The notes below the pieces were generated by a model that made no database searches, was not told the origin of the DNA, and was given only the letters and a program-made list of their open reading frames with translations. A DNA stretch of 33,563 nucleotides from Eisenbergiella porci (GTDB taxonomy: Bacteria; Bacillota; Clostridia; Lachnospirales; Lachnospiraceae), in assembly GCF_009696275.1 (NCBI RefSeq), contig NZ_VUMI01000062.1:1-33563 (forward strand), read 5' to 3'. The stretch's first letter is position 1. The number at the start of each line of letters is the position of its first letter. Below, in pieces: positions 1 through 6,124 of the stretch. The translations under genes were made by a program, and so were the position numbers.

Positions 1-90
1 CCTCCTTAAGTGCTTTGATAAAAATACACTTAAATCGTGATGGATTATGAAAAGTAAATCAACCAAAGAATCCTTTATTTATAAGGTTTT
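1..90. other. Left edge, no gene recognised
   Basis: No coding sequence is supported here. Position 1 begins with CCTCC, which on the minus strand is an AGGAGG-like ribosome binding site, so another minus-strand gene probably begins just outside the window. Confidence 0.35.
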
Positions 91-171
91 CTATCGCCTA
101 CTTTGCATAATGTGTAGCTTTTCATAAGCCACGCCCCCTTTCTGGTTTGCCATCACGATAATCTTACACAC
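91..171 (-). pseudogene. ParA/Soj-type partition ATPase, 5' fragment
   Basis: A GTG-started reading frame of 26 codons follows a GGAGG ribosome binding site (about 182-186 on the plus strand). Its first residues read V-C-K-I-I-V-M-A-N-Q-K-G-G-V, the N-terminus and start of the deviant Walker A motif of ParA/Soj ATPases (normally continuing G-K-T-T). After Gly-Gly-Val the match stops and a short unrelated tail runs to a TAG. ParA proteins are normally about 250 residues, so this is a remnant made by deletion or recombination inside the P-loop codons. It lies downstream of the cut-off recombinase in the same orientation. ParA genes are common in Tn1549-like elements, so this may be debris of this or a related element. 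Confidence 0.6.
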
Positions 172-219
172 GGGTTCTCAACCTCCTGTTTTCAGTGGAT
201 TTACGCTGTTTCAGCGCAT

Positions 220-276
220 AAAAAAACTTGGACTAAACTCGCACTCCGTTATTGGAGTTCTGACTTTAGTCCAAGT
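220..276 (-). terminator. Intrinsic terminator after truncated recombinase
   Basis: Perfect 12-bp arms ACTTGGACTAAA (226-237) and TTTAGTCCAAGT (265-276) enclose an inner ACTCC/GGAGT stem (243-247/254-258). On the minus strand the hairpin is followed by seven Ts (220-226). The outer arm encodes the last codons of the truncated recombinase, so the hairpin was joined directly to the broken gene. Confidence 0.75.
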
Positions 277-488
277 ATAGCTGTATCATCGGCATACACT
301 CCTGCAAATTCCCAGAGTGGATTGCTTTCAATCTTTTCCGTATAATACTCCACCTGCGTGGCATAGGATTCTGCCTGCGCCCTTGAGCCGGTACTGACTC
401 TGGCATAGGCACACACTTTTAATTTCTGCTGTGGGTGTGTACGTTTGCTTTCGGAAACTGCATTGATGACTGTTACTTTTTTAGCCAT
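249..488 (-). pseudogene. Large serine recombinase, N-terminal fragment
   Basis: This 79-residue frame matches the start of large serine recombinases that excise and integrate ICEs. Residues about 24-35 (K-V-C-A-Y-A-R-V-S-T) carry the catalytic serine of the resolvase domain, and the match continues through E-F-A-G-V-Y-A-D-D near residue 68. Intact homologues continue with a G-I-S-G-T-type segment and run to about 500 residues or more. Here the match ends and about ten unrelated residues, encoded by a terminator hairpin, precede the stop. The product lacks most of the catalytic domain and all of the DNA-binding and zinc-ribbon regions, so it cannot be an active recombinase. The start has a clear ribosome binding site, so a peptide may still be made. 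It follows a SHOCT-like small gene, the usual partner upstream of such recombinases. Confidence 0.8.
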
Positions 489-576
489 TTTCGGTTCTCC
501 TTTCCTTTGTTTTCAAGGAATTGCTCCCTTGTTAGCAACATACACTACCACACTTTTTCTATTATATCTAGCGTTT

Positions 577-732
577 TTACAGATATACTTTCGCAAGTTC
601 GGGAGAAAAGGTTTCAATGTTCAAAACACCGATTTTATCCCTTTCTTCCTCACTTATCAGTCCGCTTTCCTGCATCTTTTTAAGCAGAATTTCTGCCATC
701 TTATACATAATTTCATTGGCTTCTTTCTTCAT
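577..732 (-). CDS. Small SHOCT-like protein upstream of recombinase
   Basis: A 51-residue protein with an AGGGAG ribosome binding site. It begins M-K-K-E-A-N-E-I and has a helical segment followed by S-G-L-I-S-E-E-E-R-D-K-I, the 'short C-terminal' (SHOCT-like) pattern. It ends S-P-E-L-A-K-V-Y-L. Small proteins of this kind usually sit immediately upstream of large serine recombinases in Firmicute ICEs, which is the arrangement here. The function is unknown; a role with the recombinase is inference from synteny. It is preceded by a 32-codon ORF whose stop lies next to this gene's ribosome binding site, so the two are probably translated together. Confidence 0.6.
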   Translation of the reverse strand: MKKEANEIMYKMAEILLKKMQESGLISEEERDKIGVLNIETFSPELAKVYL

Positions 733-742
733 AGGTTGCTCC

Positions 743-841
743 CTAATCCAGTTCGTAAAGACTGACCGTCTTAAATGCCATGCAGGTGGCCACTACAAGA
801 ATTACGCCTGTTGCACATACTACAATAATGATTACTCTCAT
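743..841 (-). CDS. 32-residue single-pass membrane peptide
   Basis: The frame opens with ATG after a well-placed GGAGG and encodes 32 residues. Residues about 3-21 are almost entirely hydrophobic (V-I-I-I-V-V-C-A-T-G-V-I-L-V-V-A), predicting one membrane helix with a short polar C-terminus. It ends at a TAG overlapping the ribosome binding site of the next small gene. No family is recognised. The good ribosome binding site, the tight junction and the position in the recombinase operon argue that it is translated. Confidence 0.45.
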   Translation of the reverse strand: MRVIIIVVCATGVILVVATCMAFKTVSLYELD

Positions 842-893
842 CGCTTTCCTCCGAATTTTAGATAAACTAAATTTATATCCCAAAGAAACACAC

Positions 894-1289
894 TTACATC
901 ATCTGACACTCTGCCATAGTAACCGCTTGGTCCTCTGCAGCGAAGTACATATCTGATTCCTCTCTGGTTACCATCAAGATTTCCCCTGCTTCCTTCTCAC
1001 CCATCTGAATCGGTGCAAGATAAGGAATAATCTCTGCACACAACTTCTGATCCGGGCAGGTATTAATAAATCCACCGCAAGTATCCAATATCAGACGGTC
1101 AACCATATCGGTAATTATCATTTTCTCTGCATCATAAAAATGATTGCCAAGGAAATTTGCCATATTCTCTGGTGTTGTAGAGATAAAAAACTCCTGTCGG
1201 TTTCCTCCGTCACTCGGATAAAAATAGGCATATCCAGCCCTTTCTGTATCCAATATCTTTTCTACCATGCTTTTTTCTTCCTCTGCCAT
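894..1289 (-). CDS. ICE-associated hypothetical protein (131 aa)
   Basis: A soluble, acidic 131-residue protein with a GGAGG-type ribosome binding site. Notable segments are E-K-I-L-D-T-E-R-A-G-Y near the start, a central I-I-T-D-M-V-D-R-L-I-L-D-T-C-G-G-F-I-N region, and M-V-T-R-E-E-S-D-M-Y-F near the end. I recognise it only as a protein often found upstream of recombinase genes in Lachnospiraceae ICEs; no function is known to me. Its extreme C-terminus (A-E-C-Q-M-M) is a loose version of the Met-rich tail seen on several transfer-region proteins. It overlaps the end of a 47-codon ORF. Confidence 0.65.
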   Translation of the reverse strand: MAEEEKSMVEKILDTERAGYAYFYPSDGGNRQEFFISTTPENMANFLGNHFYDAEKMIITDMVDRLILDTCGGFINTCPDQKLCAEIIPYLAPIQMGEKEAGEILMVTREESDMYFAAEDQAVTMAECQMM

Positions 1290-1405
1290 TGGTTCTCCTC
1301 CGTTTCACGCTTCCTTAATTTTTGTGCTGCTAAAACACACAAGAATACGGCAGAAGTATCCATTACCTCTGCCGCATGAATTCTGTGATTTAGTCTCACT
1401 GCCAT
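1262..1405 (-). CDS. Possible small ORF (47 aa)
   Basis: A frame beginning M-A-V-R-L-N-H-R-I-H-A-A-E-V-M-D-T-S-A-V with a hydrophobic centre (V-F-L-C-V-L-A-A) and a basic tail. It overlaps the start of the 131-residue gene by 28 bases, consistent with translational coupling. The ribosome binding site is weak (GAAGG close to the ATG). No family is recognised; inclusion rests on codon content and arrangement. Confidence 0.35.
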   Translation of the reverse strand: MAVRLNHRIHAAEVMDTSAVFLCVLAAQKLRKRETEENQWQRKKKAW

Positions 1406-1435
1406 AATCCTTCACTTCTTATAAGTGATTTGCTC

Positions 1436-1558
1436 CTATTCGACACTACTCCCCGGAGCCGGAACGCCGCAAAGACAGAGAGAAAAATAATTCCCTGCCT
1501 GCTCATCCCTTAGGCAGTCAATCCAGACTGTCTGCGGTTTCACAGACATCACAGGCAT
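1436..1558 (-). CDS. Possible small ORF (40 aa)
   Basis: A frame beginning M-P-V-M-S-V-K-P-Q-T-V-W-I-D and ending G-S-S-V-E, 40 residues, preceded by a strong GGAGG at 6-7 bases. It contains a cysteine-rich stretch (F-S-L-C-L-C-G). No family is recognised. The strong ribosome binding site is the main evidence. It lies at the end of a structured non-coding stretch, which could be its leader. Confidence 0.4.
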   Translation of the reverse strand: MPVMSVKPQTVWIDCLRDEQAGNYFSLCLCGVPAPGSSVE

Positions 1559-1817
1559 CTCACCTCCACCACTGCGTGCTGGCTAATCTCAAGGAGTATC
1601 ATTATAGGCCATTTACATCCTCGCACCTGCCTACCACAGACAGGCTGTACCCCGGTTGTCTCGCTCGGCTCCTTAGATGCGATCTTTTTTACATTCGACA
1701 GACGGATGCAAGAGTGTCATTGCGCCCCGGTTACGGCTCTTTAAATGGCTAACGTATCTGGACTGCTGGATATGGCTGGCAAAACACATCGTGATTTTGT
1801 GCTGCTCTCGAAGCAGA
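1559..1817 (-). other. Structured non-coding stretch (candidate leader RNA)
   Basis: No convincing gene is present. The stretch contains several pairing elements: TAAATGGC (1742-1749) against GCCATTTA (1608-1615), a CCTGCC/GACAGG local hairpin (about 1626-1644), and a repeated CCCCGGTT (1650-1657 and 1725-1732). It lies between a possible minus-strand promoter and the 40-codon ORF, so a structured 5' leader or small RNA is plausible. This is inference from pairing alone. Confidence 0.35.
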
Positions 1818-1847
1818 TATAAACGTATCCCCTCCGGCATTTGTCAA
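1818..1847 (-). promoter_or_regulatory. Possible sigma-A promoter
   Basis: On the minus strand TTGACA (1842-1847) is followed after 18 bases by TTTATA (1818-1823). The -35 is a perfect consensus and the -10 is weak. It would drive the structured stretch and small ORFs to its left. Confidence 0.4.
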
Positions 1848-1909
1848 AGTACCATGAGAGGATTTCAGAAGAGACCAACCGTCTGAAAAAGTTCCTCTCA
1901 TAAGGTACT
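1848..1909. repeat. Long inverted repeat between sigma gene and promoter
   Basis: Arms 1848-1862 and 1893-1909 pair over 15 bp with a two-base bulge, and an inner TTTCAGA/TCTGAAA stem (1863-1869/1882-1888) extends it. It directly abuts the TTGACA of the possible promoter. No T-run follows on the minus strand, so it is more likely an operator or structured RNA than a terminator. Confidence 0.55.
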
Positions 1910-1936
1910 CACACAAAATCGGGTTTTGACACCCCT

Positions 1937-2362
1937 CTACTCAAAAAATTTTTTTAAATTATTTACAGCTCCTTGAATGGATTTCCACACAACATTCTGT
2001 GAAACACCGATTTTCTCAGCAATCTCCCTTGTTGTCATCCCTTCAAAAAAATAAAGATGCAGTCGTTCTCTCTGTACCTCAGTGAGTGACTGCATCGCTT
2101 TTTGTAATACTTCCAGTTCCATTTGTCTGATTACCATGTCCTCCAGTGACTCTCCTGTATCCATCATCAAATCTTCCGTATCTCCTTCCACATATCCATC
2201 CGCAGTGGTGTGTCTTAAATCTCGCATTTCCTCTGCATGAGCTTCTTTCCGAAAAGTATTTGCCAGAGCTTCATAAACTTCTCTAGTGACATAGGTATAT
2301 TCAGTTTCTCCTATTGCATCCTTATAAAAATCTTTTACTCTGATTTTTATCCATTCTGACAT
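1937..2362 (-). CDS. Sigma-70-like regulator (Tn916 Orf7-like)
   Basis: A 141-residue protein with a C-terminal sigma region 4 helix-turn-helix at about residues 80-138: L-T-E-V-Q-R-E-R-L-H-L-Y-F-F-E-G-M-T-T-R-E-I-A, then I-G-V-S-Q-N-V-V as the recognition helix. The N-terminal half lacks a recognisable region 2. Size and layout resemble the Orf7-type sigma-like regulators of Tn916-family elements, which help control excision and transfer genes. It is divergent from an XRE regulator about 475 bases away. The tail ends N-N-L-K-K-F-F-E. The role as activator of the leftward recombination genes is inference from position. Confidence 0.75.
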   Translation of the reverse strand: MSEWIKIRVKDFYKDAIGETEYTYVTREVYEALANTFRKEAHAEEMRDLRHTTADGYVEGDTEDLMMDTGESLEDMVIRQMELEVLQKAMQSLTEVQRERLHLYFFEGMTTREIAEKIGVSQNVVWKSIQGAVNNLKKFFE

Positions 2363-2837
2363 CTATGTGTCCTCCATTTCGTAATTTTTTTGAAATGAAG
2401 GACATGAGGCGGACCTCGTTCTTTGCTAATGATGCTGCAAATAAAAAATGCCCAGACAGATACATTTATCTGCTGAACATTATCTATAAACAATATTCGT
2501 TTTTTTCCACACGCTACAGACTTGTATAATGCACTTTCTTGTGTGTACTTATTTGCATCCACCGTGATGCATCTTATAAGTACCCCTTTCCACATCCAGT
2601 ATCAGTCCTAGATATGTAAGCATAAAAATATCCCCTGAAATGTGCAATAAACATAAATCTCCCAAACACATTCAAAGGATAAAAACAACGTGAAAAAACC
2701 TTTGAACACTGCGTTTTTTTATATGCAGTATCCAAAGTCCTATATTGTATTGTGCATTGTTGCCCCTCGTCAAAGTGAATTATTAGTGCATTTCCAATCT
2801 CGAATGTGAACTATACACTATATATGGAGGTGCATAT
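2363..2837. other. Divergent regulatory intergenic region
   Basis: This gap separates the minus-strand sigma-like gene and the plus-strand XRE regulator. It should hold both promoters; the only sharply defined signal I see is the hairpin at 2692-2737. An 82-codon minus-strand frame starting at 2595 overlaps the sigma gene start, but lacks a ribosome binding site and family resemblance, so it is not called. Confidence 0.5.
2692..2737 (-). terminator. Terminator-like hairpin in regulatory gap
   Basis: CTTTGAACACTGC (2700-2712) pairs with GCAGTATCCAAAG (2725-2737) over 13 positions with two G-U pairs. On the minus strand it is followed by a T-run (2692-2699). No minus-strand gene lies to its right for over 400 bases, so it may be an attenuator in a leftward leader. 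Confidence 0.55.
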
Positions 2838-3185
2838 ATGGCTGAAACTAAGAAAACTGATAAAAGCATGGGTTTTCGTCTGAAGCAGGCAAGAACTGAA
2901 CAGAAATTAACCTACGAAGAATTAGCAGAAAAATCCGGTGTTTCCTCTCGATACATCAAAGAAATCGAAAATCATGGTAACATACCAAGTATTGAAAAAT
3001 TAGGACAACTCATTCGGGCATTACATATCTCTGCTGATCCTTTTTTCTATCCAGCAGCTCCAAGTGACAACTTAGATTACCAACGGCTGCAGGTATATTT
3101 ATCTCAATGCACGGATGACCAAATAACCACCATCCTTGCTATTGTGGAAGCCTATCTTCGGACATATAAAAATCCTATGAAGTAG
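2838..3185 (+). CDS. XRE-family HTH transcriptional regulator
   Basis: One of very few plus-strand genes; 115 residues with a GGAGG ribosome binding site. The helix-turn-helix spans about residues 11-66: F-R-L-K-Q-A-R-T-E-Q-K-L-T-Y-E-E-L-A, then S-G-V-S-S-R-Y-I-K-E-I-E-N as the recognition helix. A C-terminal helical segment probably dimerises. Divergent placement opposite the sigma-like gene is typical of ICE control regions, where an XRE repressor holds the element quiescent. Repression of the sigma-like gene and of itself is inference. It ends at a bidirectional terminator shared with the convergent 3281-3616 gene. Confidence 0.8.
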   Translation: MAETKKTDKSMGFRLKQARTEQKLTYEELAEKSGVSSRYIKEIENHGNIPSIEKLGQLIRALHISADPFFYPAAPSDNLDYQRLQVYLSQCTDDQITTILAIVEAYLRTYKNPMK

Positions 3186-3239
3186 AATAACAAAGAAATC
3201 TGTATTTTAACTCGATTTTTTCTGAATTATTCTGAAGTC

Positions 3240-3280
3240 AAAAAGGCGGTTTACTCATATCAGAGCAAACCACCTTTTTT
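3240..3280. terminator. Bidirectional intrinsic terminator
   Basis: A-rich arm AAAAAGG-C-GGTTT-A-CTC pairs with GAG-C-AAACC-A-CCTTTTTT around an ATATCA loop. It has a T-run on both strands and lies between two convergent genes. Confidence 0.8.
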
Positions 3281-3616
3281 CTACTTCACTATTTTGTTAA
3301 GCAATGCTTCTATTTCATCTCGCTTATTTATAACGCCCAACCCCATAAATATCTGTATCACATCTACCATTCCTTGATAATATGCCCTCTGTTCTTCTTG
3401 AAAATGAGCATGTTCAACAGCATCCAGATAATTCTCTATACAAGTCCTATCTCCATCAGCCAATGAAGAAAAACACTCTTGAAACGCTTCATGTTCTCTC
3501 TCAAGAATCACATTAGCTTTCATTGCTTCTTCTGTCTGCACTGAGTACTCCCGGTCTCTGGCTTCGGACCTCAATTCCTCAAATACATTAGACAATGTTT
3601 CAAATAATTTATTCAT
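3281..3616 (-). CDS. Helical hypothetical protein (111 aa)
   Basis: An acidic, strongly helical soluble protein of 111 residues with no signal peptide or membrane segment. It begins M-N-K-L-F-E-T-L-S-N-V-F-E-E-L and has Y-Y-Q-G-M-V-D-V-I-Q-I-F-M-G-L-G-V near residues 80-95. I recall similar small proteins paired with XRE regulators in Lachnospiraceae elements, but cannot name a family with confidence. It is convergent with the XRE gene and separated from it by a bidirectional terminator. Function unknown. Confidence 0.6.
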   Translation of the reverse strand: MNKLFETLSNVFEELRSEARDREYSVQTEEAMKANVILEREHEAFQECFSSLADGDRTCIENYLDAVEHAHFQEEQRAYYQGMVDVIQIFMGLGVINKRDEIEALLNKIVK

Positions 3617-3708
3617 GTTGGCTCCACCTTTCTTTAAATTAAATATTGCATTTTTCAGTAGATATTATCAATCCCTAAATTCCCATTTGCTATTTTTCTA
3701 TACAAAAT

Positions 3709-3740
3709 AAGCAGCAATCCGTTCTCACCGACCACTGCTT
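3709..3740 (-). terminator. Weak terminator overlapping stop of wHTH gene
   Basis: AAGCAG (3709-3714) and CTGCTT (3735-3740) form a short stem spanning the TGA of the winged-helix gene. It is followed on the minus strand by ATTTTG. A short stem and poor T-run make it weak. Confidence 0.35.
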
Positions 3741-4162
3741 ATATTCTGATTAAACCGATAACCGACACCCCAAACCGTCTGTATATAGACAGGCTTGCTA
3801 GGATTATCTTCTATCTTTTCCCTGATATTTCTAATATGGCTCATCACGATATTATAATCGCCGGAATAGGGTTCTTTCCAAACAATATCATAAATTTGTT
3901 CTTTACTAAAAACCCTCCCTGCATTTCGTGCCAATAATTGTAATATCTCGAATTCGATAAATGTTAGATATATATTCTCCGCTTTTCGTTCAATTACTCG
4001 TTTACTAATATCAATCGTCAAATCCGAAAAGCATAATTTTTCGTCTTTCAGAGTCATTTGTGCTTCTTCTACATATACATTGTTTCTAACATTTAACACC
4101 GATAAAATCCTATCGAAAATCTCTTCCTCAGTATCTTCAATAGTTATTATTAATGTCTTCAC
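3725..4162 (-). CDS. OmpR-type winged-helix protein without receiver domain
   Basis: A 145-residue protein. Residues about 45-138 form the DNA-binding winged helix of OmpR/PhoB response regulators: L-T-F-I-E-F-E-I-L-Q-L-L-A-R-N-A-G-R-V-F-S-K-E-Q-I, then S-H-I-R-N-I-R-E-K-I, ending V-W-G-V-G-Y-R-F. The N-terminal 40 residues do not form a receiver domain and contain no phospho-acceptor pattern. Stand-alone proteins of this shape occur in Lachnospiraceae mobile elements, so this need not be a broken gene. It is the last gene of the permease operon, 13 bases after a permease. Regulation of the module independent of phosphorylation is possible but inferred. Confidence 0.7.
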   Translation of the reverse strand: MKTLIITIEDTEEEIFDRILSVLNVRNNVYVEEAQMTLKDEKLCFSDLTIDISKRVIERKAENIYLTFIEFEILQLLARNAGRVFSKEQIYDIVWKEPYSGDYNIVMSHIRNIREKIEDNPSKPVYIQTVWGVGYRFNQNISSGR

Positions 4163-4175
4163 ATAATTTCACCCC

Positions 4176-5333
4176 TTAGTATAGTCCTCTTTTCCTTTTT
4201 ATCTTTTGCCAACTTATCGCTAATACTAACAGAACTCCTGCAATCATGCCTGAGAGCAAGATGCTCCAACTTAAAACCGAGAAGCTGATTCCAAAAAATC
4301 TATATACCTCATTCCCTGTATAATAGTGTGAAAAAGCTGTCAAACGCAGAGGCATAAAATTGGCAAAATAATGGTTTACCTGCCATATGTACATCTGGTC
4401 AAAGAGCAGCAATGTAATCCAAAAAAATGCAAACACCACTGCACTATTCATTATTTTCTCCATAACTACTGTAATCAAAATCAAGATGCATATATCTAAT
4501 AAAAGTGCAACGAATCCAACTACTGCGTTTATAAAAAACTGCTGTAGATATGTAATGTTATAAAGAGAGAAAAATGTTGTCATGTTACTCTGAATATATT
4601 GCATTCCACCATTCAAACCAAATGGTATCATCTTTATTACAAAAAACACAAAAATACCAACAAAATATAAAGCTGAACCTACCGCCAATGCTGTTAATAT
4701 TCTTGCGGTATCCAATTTTTTCTTTCCATATCTGGTTGACCGATACAATTCCGTCATATTTACTTTCGGGTCATTTCCAAAAAGTGGGAACAATAGCACG
4801 GATATAAATAAAATCAACAACGGAACAAATGTACTCATGTCTCGGTTCAATACTTTCCACCCTTCCGCATAATCATATGGGATTTCGGAAAGTTCGCTTG
4901 CCTTCTGCAAAAAACTTTCTTTCTCTTCCTGAGTATATTGGATGTATCTATTTTCCCACAGCATAGATCGAATTTGGGACAAGCGTGCTTGATAAAAATT
5001 ATCTATCTCCACATTTGTTAGTTCCTGTACTGATTTTCCATAGTTTAATCTAACAATCTCATCAATACTGTATTCATCAATATATACATTGTTTTCCTGC
5101 TGCCGCATGAACGACAGTAATTCCCAATCTATCGCTTTCCCTTGAAGGTATGTCTTTGCGTGGGTGAGATTTTCTTGCCAGGTAATAGTTTCCCCATTTA
5201 CATCCAACACCTCGTAATGCCTTAAAGAAAGATACAAACTGCAAGCTGAAAACAAGAATATCATTACGAAAGACAACAAAATCGTTCTTTTACTTAAAAT
5301 CCTTTTGCTCTCTATTTTTACAATTTCTATCAT
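4176..5333 (-). CDS. ABC-2 type permease, second copy of subunit B
   Basis: An integral membrane protein of 385 residues from the preferred start. An upstream in-frame ATG (5360) exists, but GAGG lies six bases before the ATG at 5333, and that start aligns with the paralogue at 6125-7291. Layout: one membrane helix at about 18-38, an external domain of about 140 residues, then about five more helices. It shares with the paralogue the segments T-W-Q-[DE]-N-L, Y-A-E-G-W-K-[AV]-L, F-P-L-F-G-type, [RS]-S-[ST]-R-Y-G-K and F-F-S-L-Y-N-I-T-Y-L-Q-Q-F. It would work with the ABC ATPase at 9183-10070, probably in export of, or defence against, a peptide. Its neighbour partner is damaged, so it may pair with the intact A subunit instead. 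Confidence 0.75.
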   Translation of the reverse strand: MIEIVKIESKRILSKRTILLSFVMIFLFSACSLYLSLRHYEVLDVNGETITWQENLTHAKTYLQGKAIDWELLSFMRQQENNVYIDEYSIDEIVRLNYGKSVQELTNVEIDNFYQARLSQIRSMLWENRYIQYTQEEKESFLQKASELSEIPYDYAEGWKVLNRDMSTFVPLLILFISVLLFPLFGNDPKVNMTELYRSTRYGKKKLDTARILTALAVGSALYFVGIFVFFVIKMIPFGLNGGMQYIQSNMTTFFSLYNITYLQQFFINAVVGFVALLLDICILILITVVMEKIMNSAVVFAFFWITLLLFDQMYIWQVNHYFANFMPLRLTAFSHYYTGNEVYRFFGISFSVLSWSILLSGMIAGVLLVLAISWQKIKRKRGLY

Positions 5334-5374
5334 CGTTACCTCATCTCCGTTCATTAACATTATGCTTTACCCTT

Positions 5375-6064
5375 CTAGTTCAATTGATACTTTTTATATG
5401 AGAATCGCAGAAGCAACCAACATATGAATATATATGCTGCACTCAGTAAAAGAGCAATTACAAAGTAGGGTACTACCGTATTCCCAACGAATAGAAAATC
5501 TGTCAACAAAACGCTCTCTTTAAACTGTAATGGATTGAACATTTTAATCTGGCTGTATGTAGATGCTTGCCGGTACATTAAAACCAATACGACAATACCC
5601 AAAACAGTTGTAATTTTTGTATTTTTTATTTTTATTGATAAAAGCATTACAATATTTGCCATAACCAACGCCCCTGCCAATCCACAAAAAAATACGATCA
5701 ACAATGCAGAGCCAATACTTAAATTATGGACACACTCAAACCAAAATGTCTGTACAGAAGCTCCTAGACCATTCAAGCTGGCTATTCCACCATGCACCAC
5801 AATAAGCATCCCAACATATATCAGGTATGATGCAACTGTAGCGTCCTTAATGATTCTGGATGCAAGAATCGTTGTAAAACGAATCCAGTTAATCTGAATC
5901 ATCTTCATGAAACGATATACGGTATCTTTTGCAAAAGTCGGGGGATTCCGTCCTGTAAGCAGACTCATATACATACTTCTGTTAGAAAAAATCAGCAGAA
6001 AAAGATACTGAAAAATTTCTATTACCGGAATTCCCTTTGTTTTGTAGGCGTTAGATGCTTTCAA
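5375..6064 (-). pseudogene. Chimeric gene: IS transposase N-terminus fused to permease A C-half
   Basis: The frame opens at TTG. Residues 1 to about 74 match the N-terminus of IS4-like DDE transposases (K-A-S-N-A-Y-K-T-K-G, then F-S-N-R-S-M-Y-M-S-L-L-T-G, then F-A-K-D-T-V-Y-R-F-M-K, then I-N-W-I-R-F-T-T), up to about S-R-I-I-K-D-A. From about residue 76 the protein matches the C-terminal half of the permease at 7302-8504 (Y-L-I-Y-[VL]-G, then [GA]-N-[TA]-[AV]-V-P-Y-F-V, ending K-Y-[QH]-[LI]-N). The transposase catalytic residues and the permease's first helix and external domain are missing. Transposase homology seems to continue in frame upstream of the TTG for about 15 codons to a TAG. A functional permease is unlikely. 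Confidence 0.75.
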
Positions 6065-6120
6065 AGCTGAGGAAATATGAAATCTTGTAAAAAATCTTTT
6101 GTCCTATGACATCCCTATCT
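5840..6120 (-). mobile_element. Insertion sequence remnant (IS4-like, 5' end only)
   Basis: This stretch encodes only the N-terminal part of an IS4-like DDE transposase plus a short upstream piece beginning next to the stop of the permease at 6125. The remainder of the IS is absent. A deletion between the inserted IS and the permease gene best explains the in-frame fusion. I could not identify terminal inverted repeats. Confidence 0.55.
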
Positions 6121-6124
6121 CTGA

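Noticed and set aside
1677-1886. Plus-strand 69-codon ORF
   Set aside because: No ribosome binding site and Cys/Trp-rich unlikely protein; the region is better read as structured non-coding DNA.
2347-2595. Minus-strand 82-codon ORF overlapping the sigma-like gene start
   Set aside because: No good ribosome binding site, no family resemblance, and overlaps a supported gene start.
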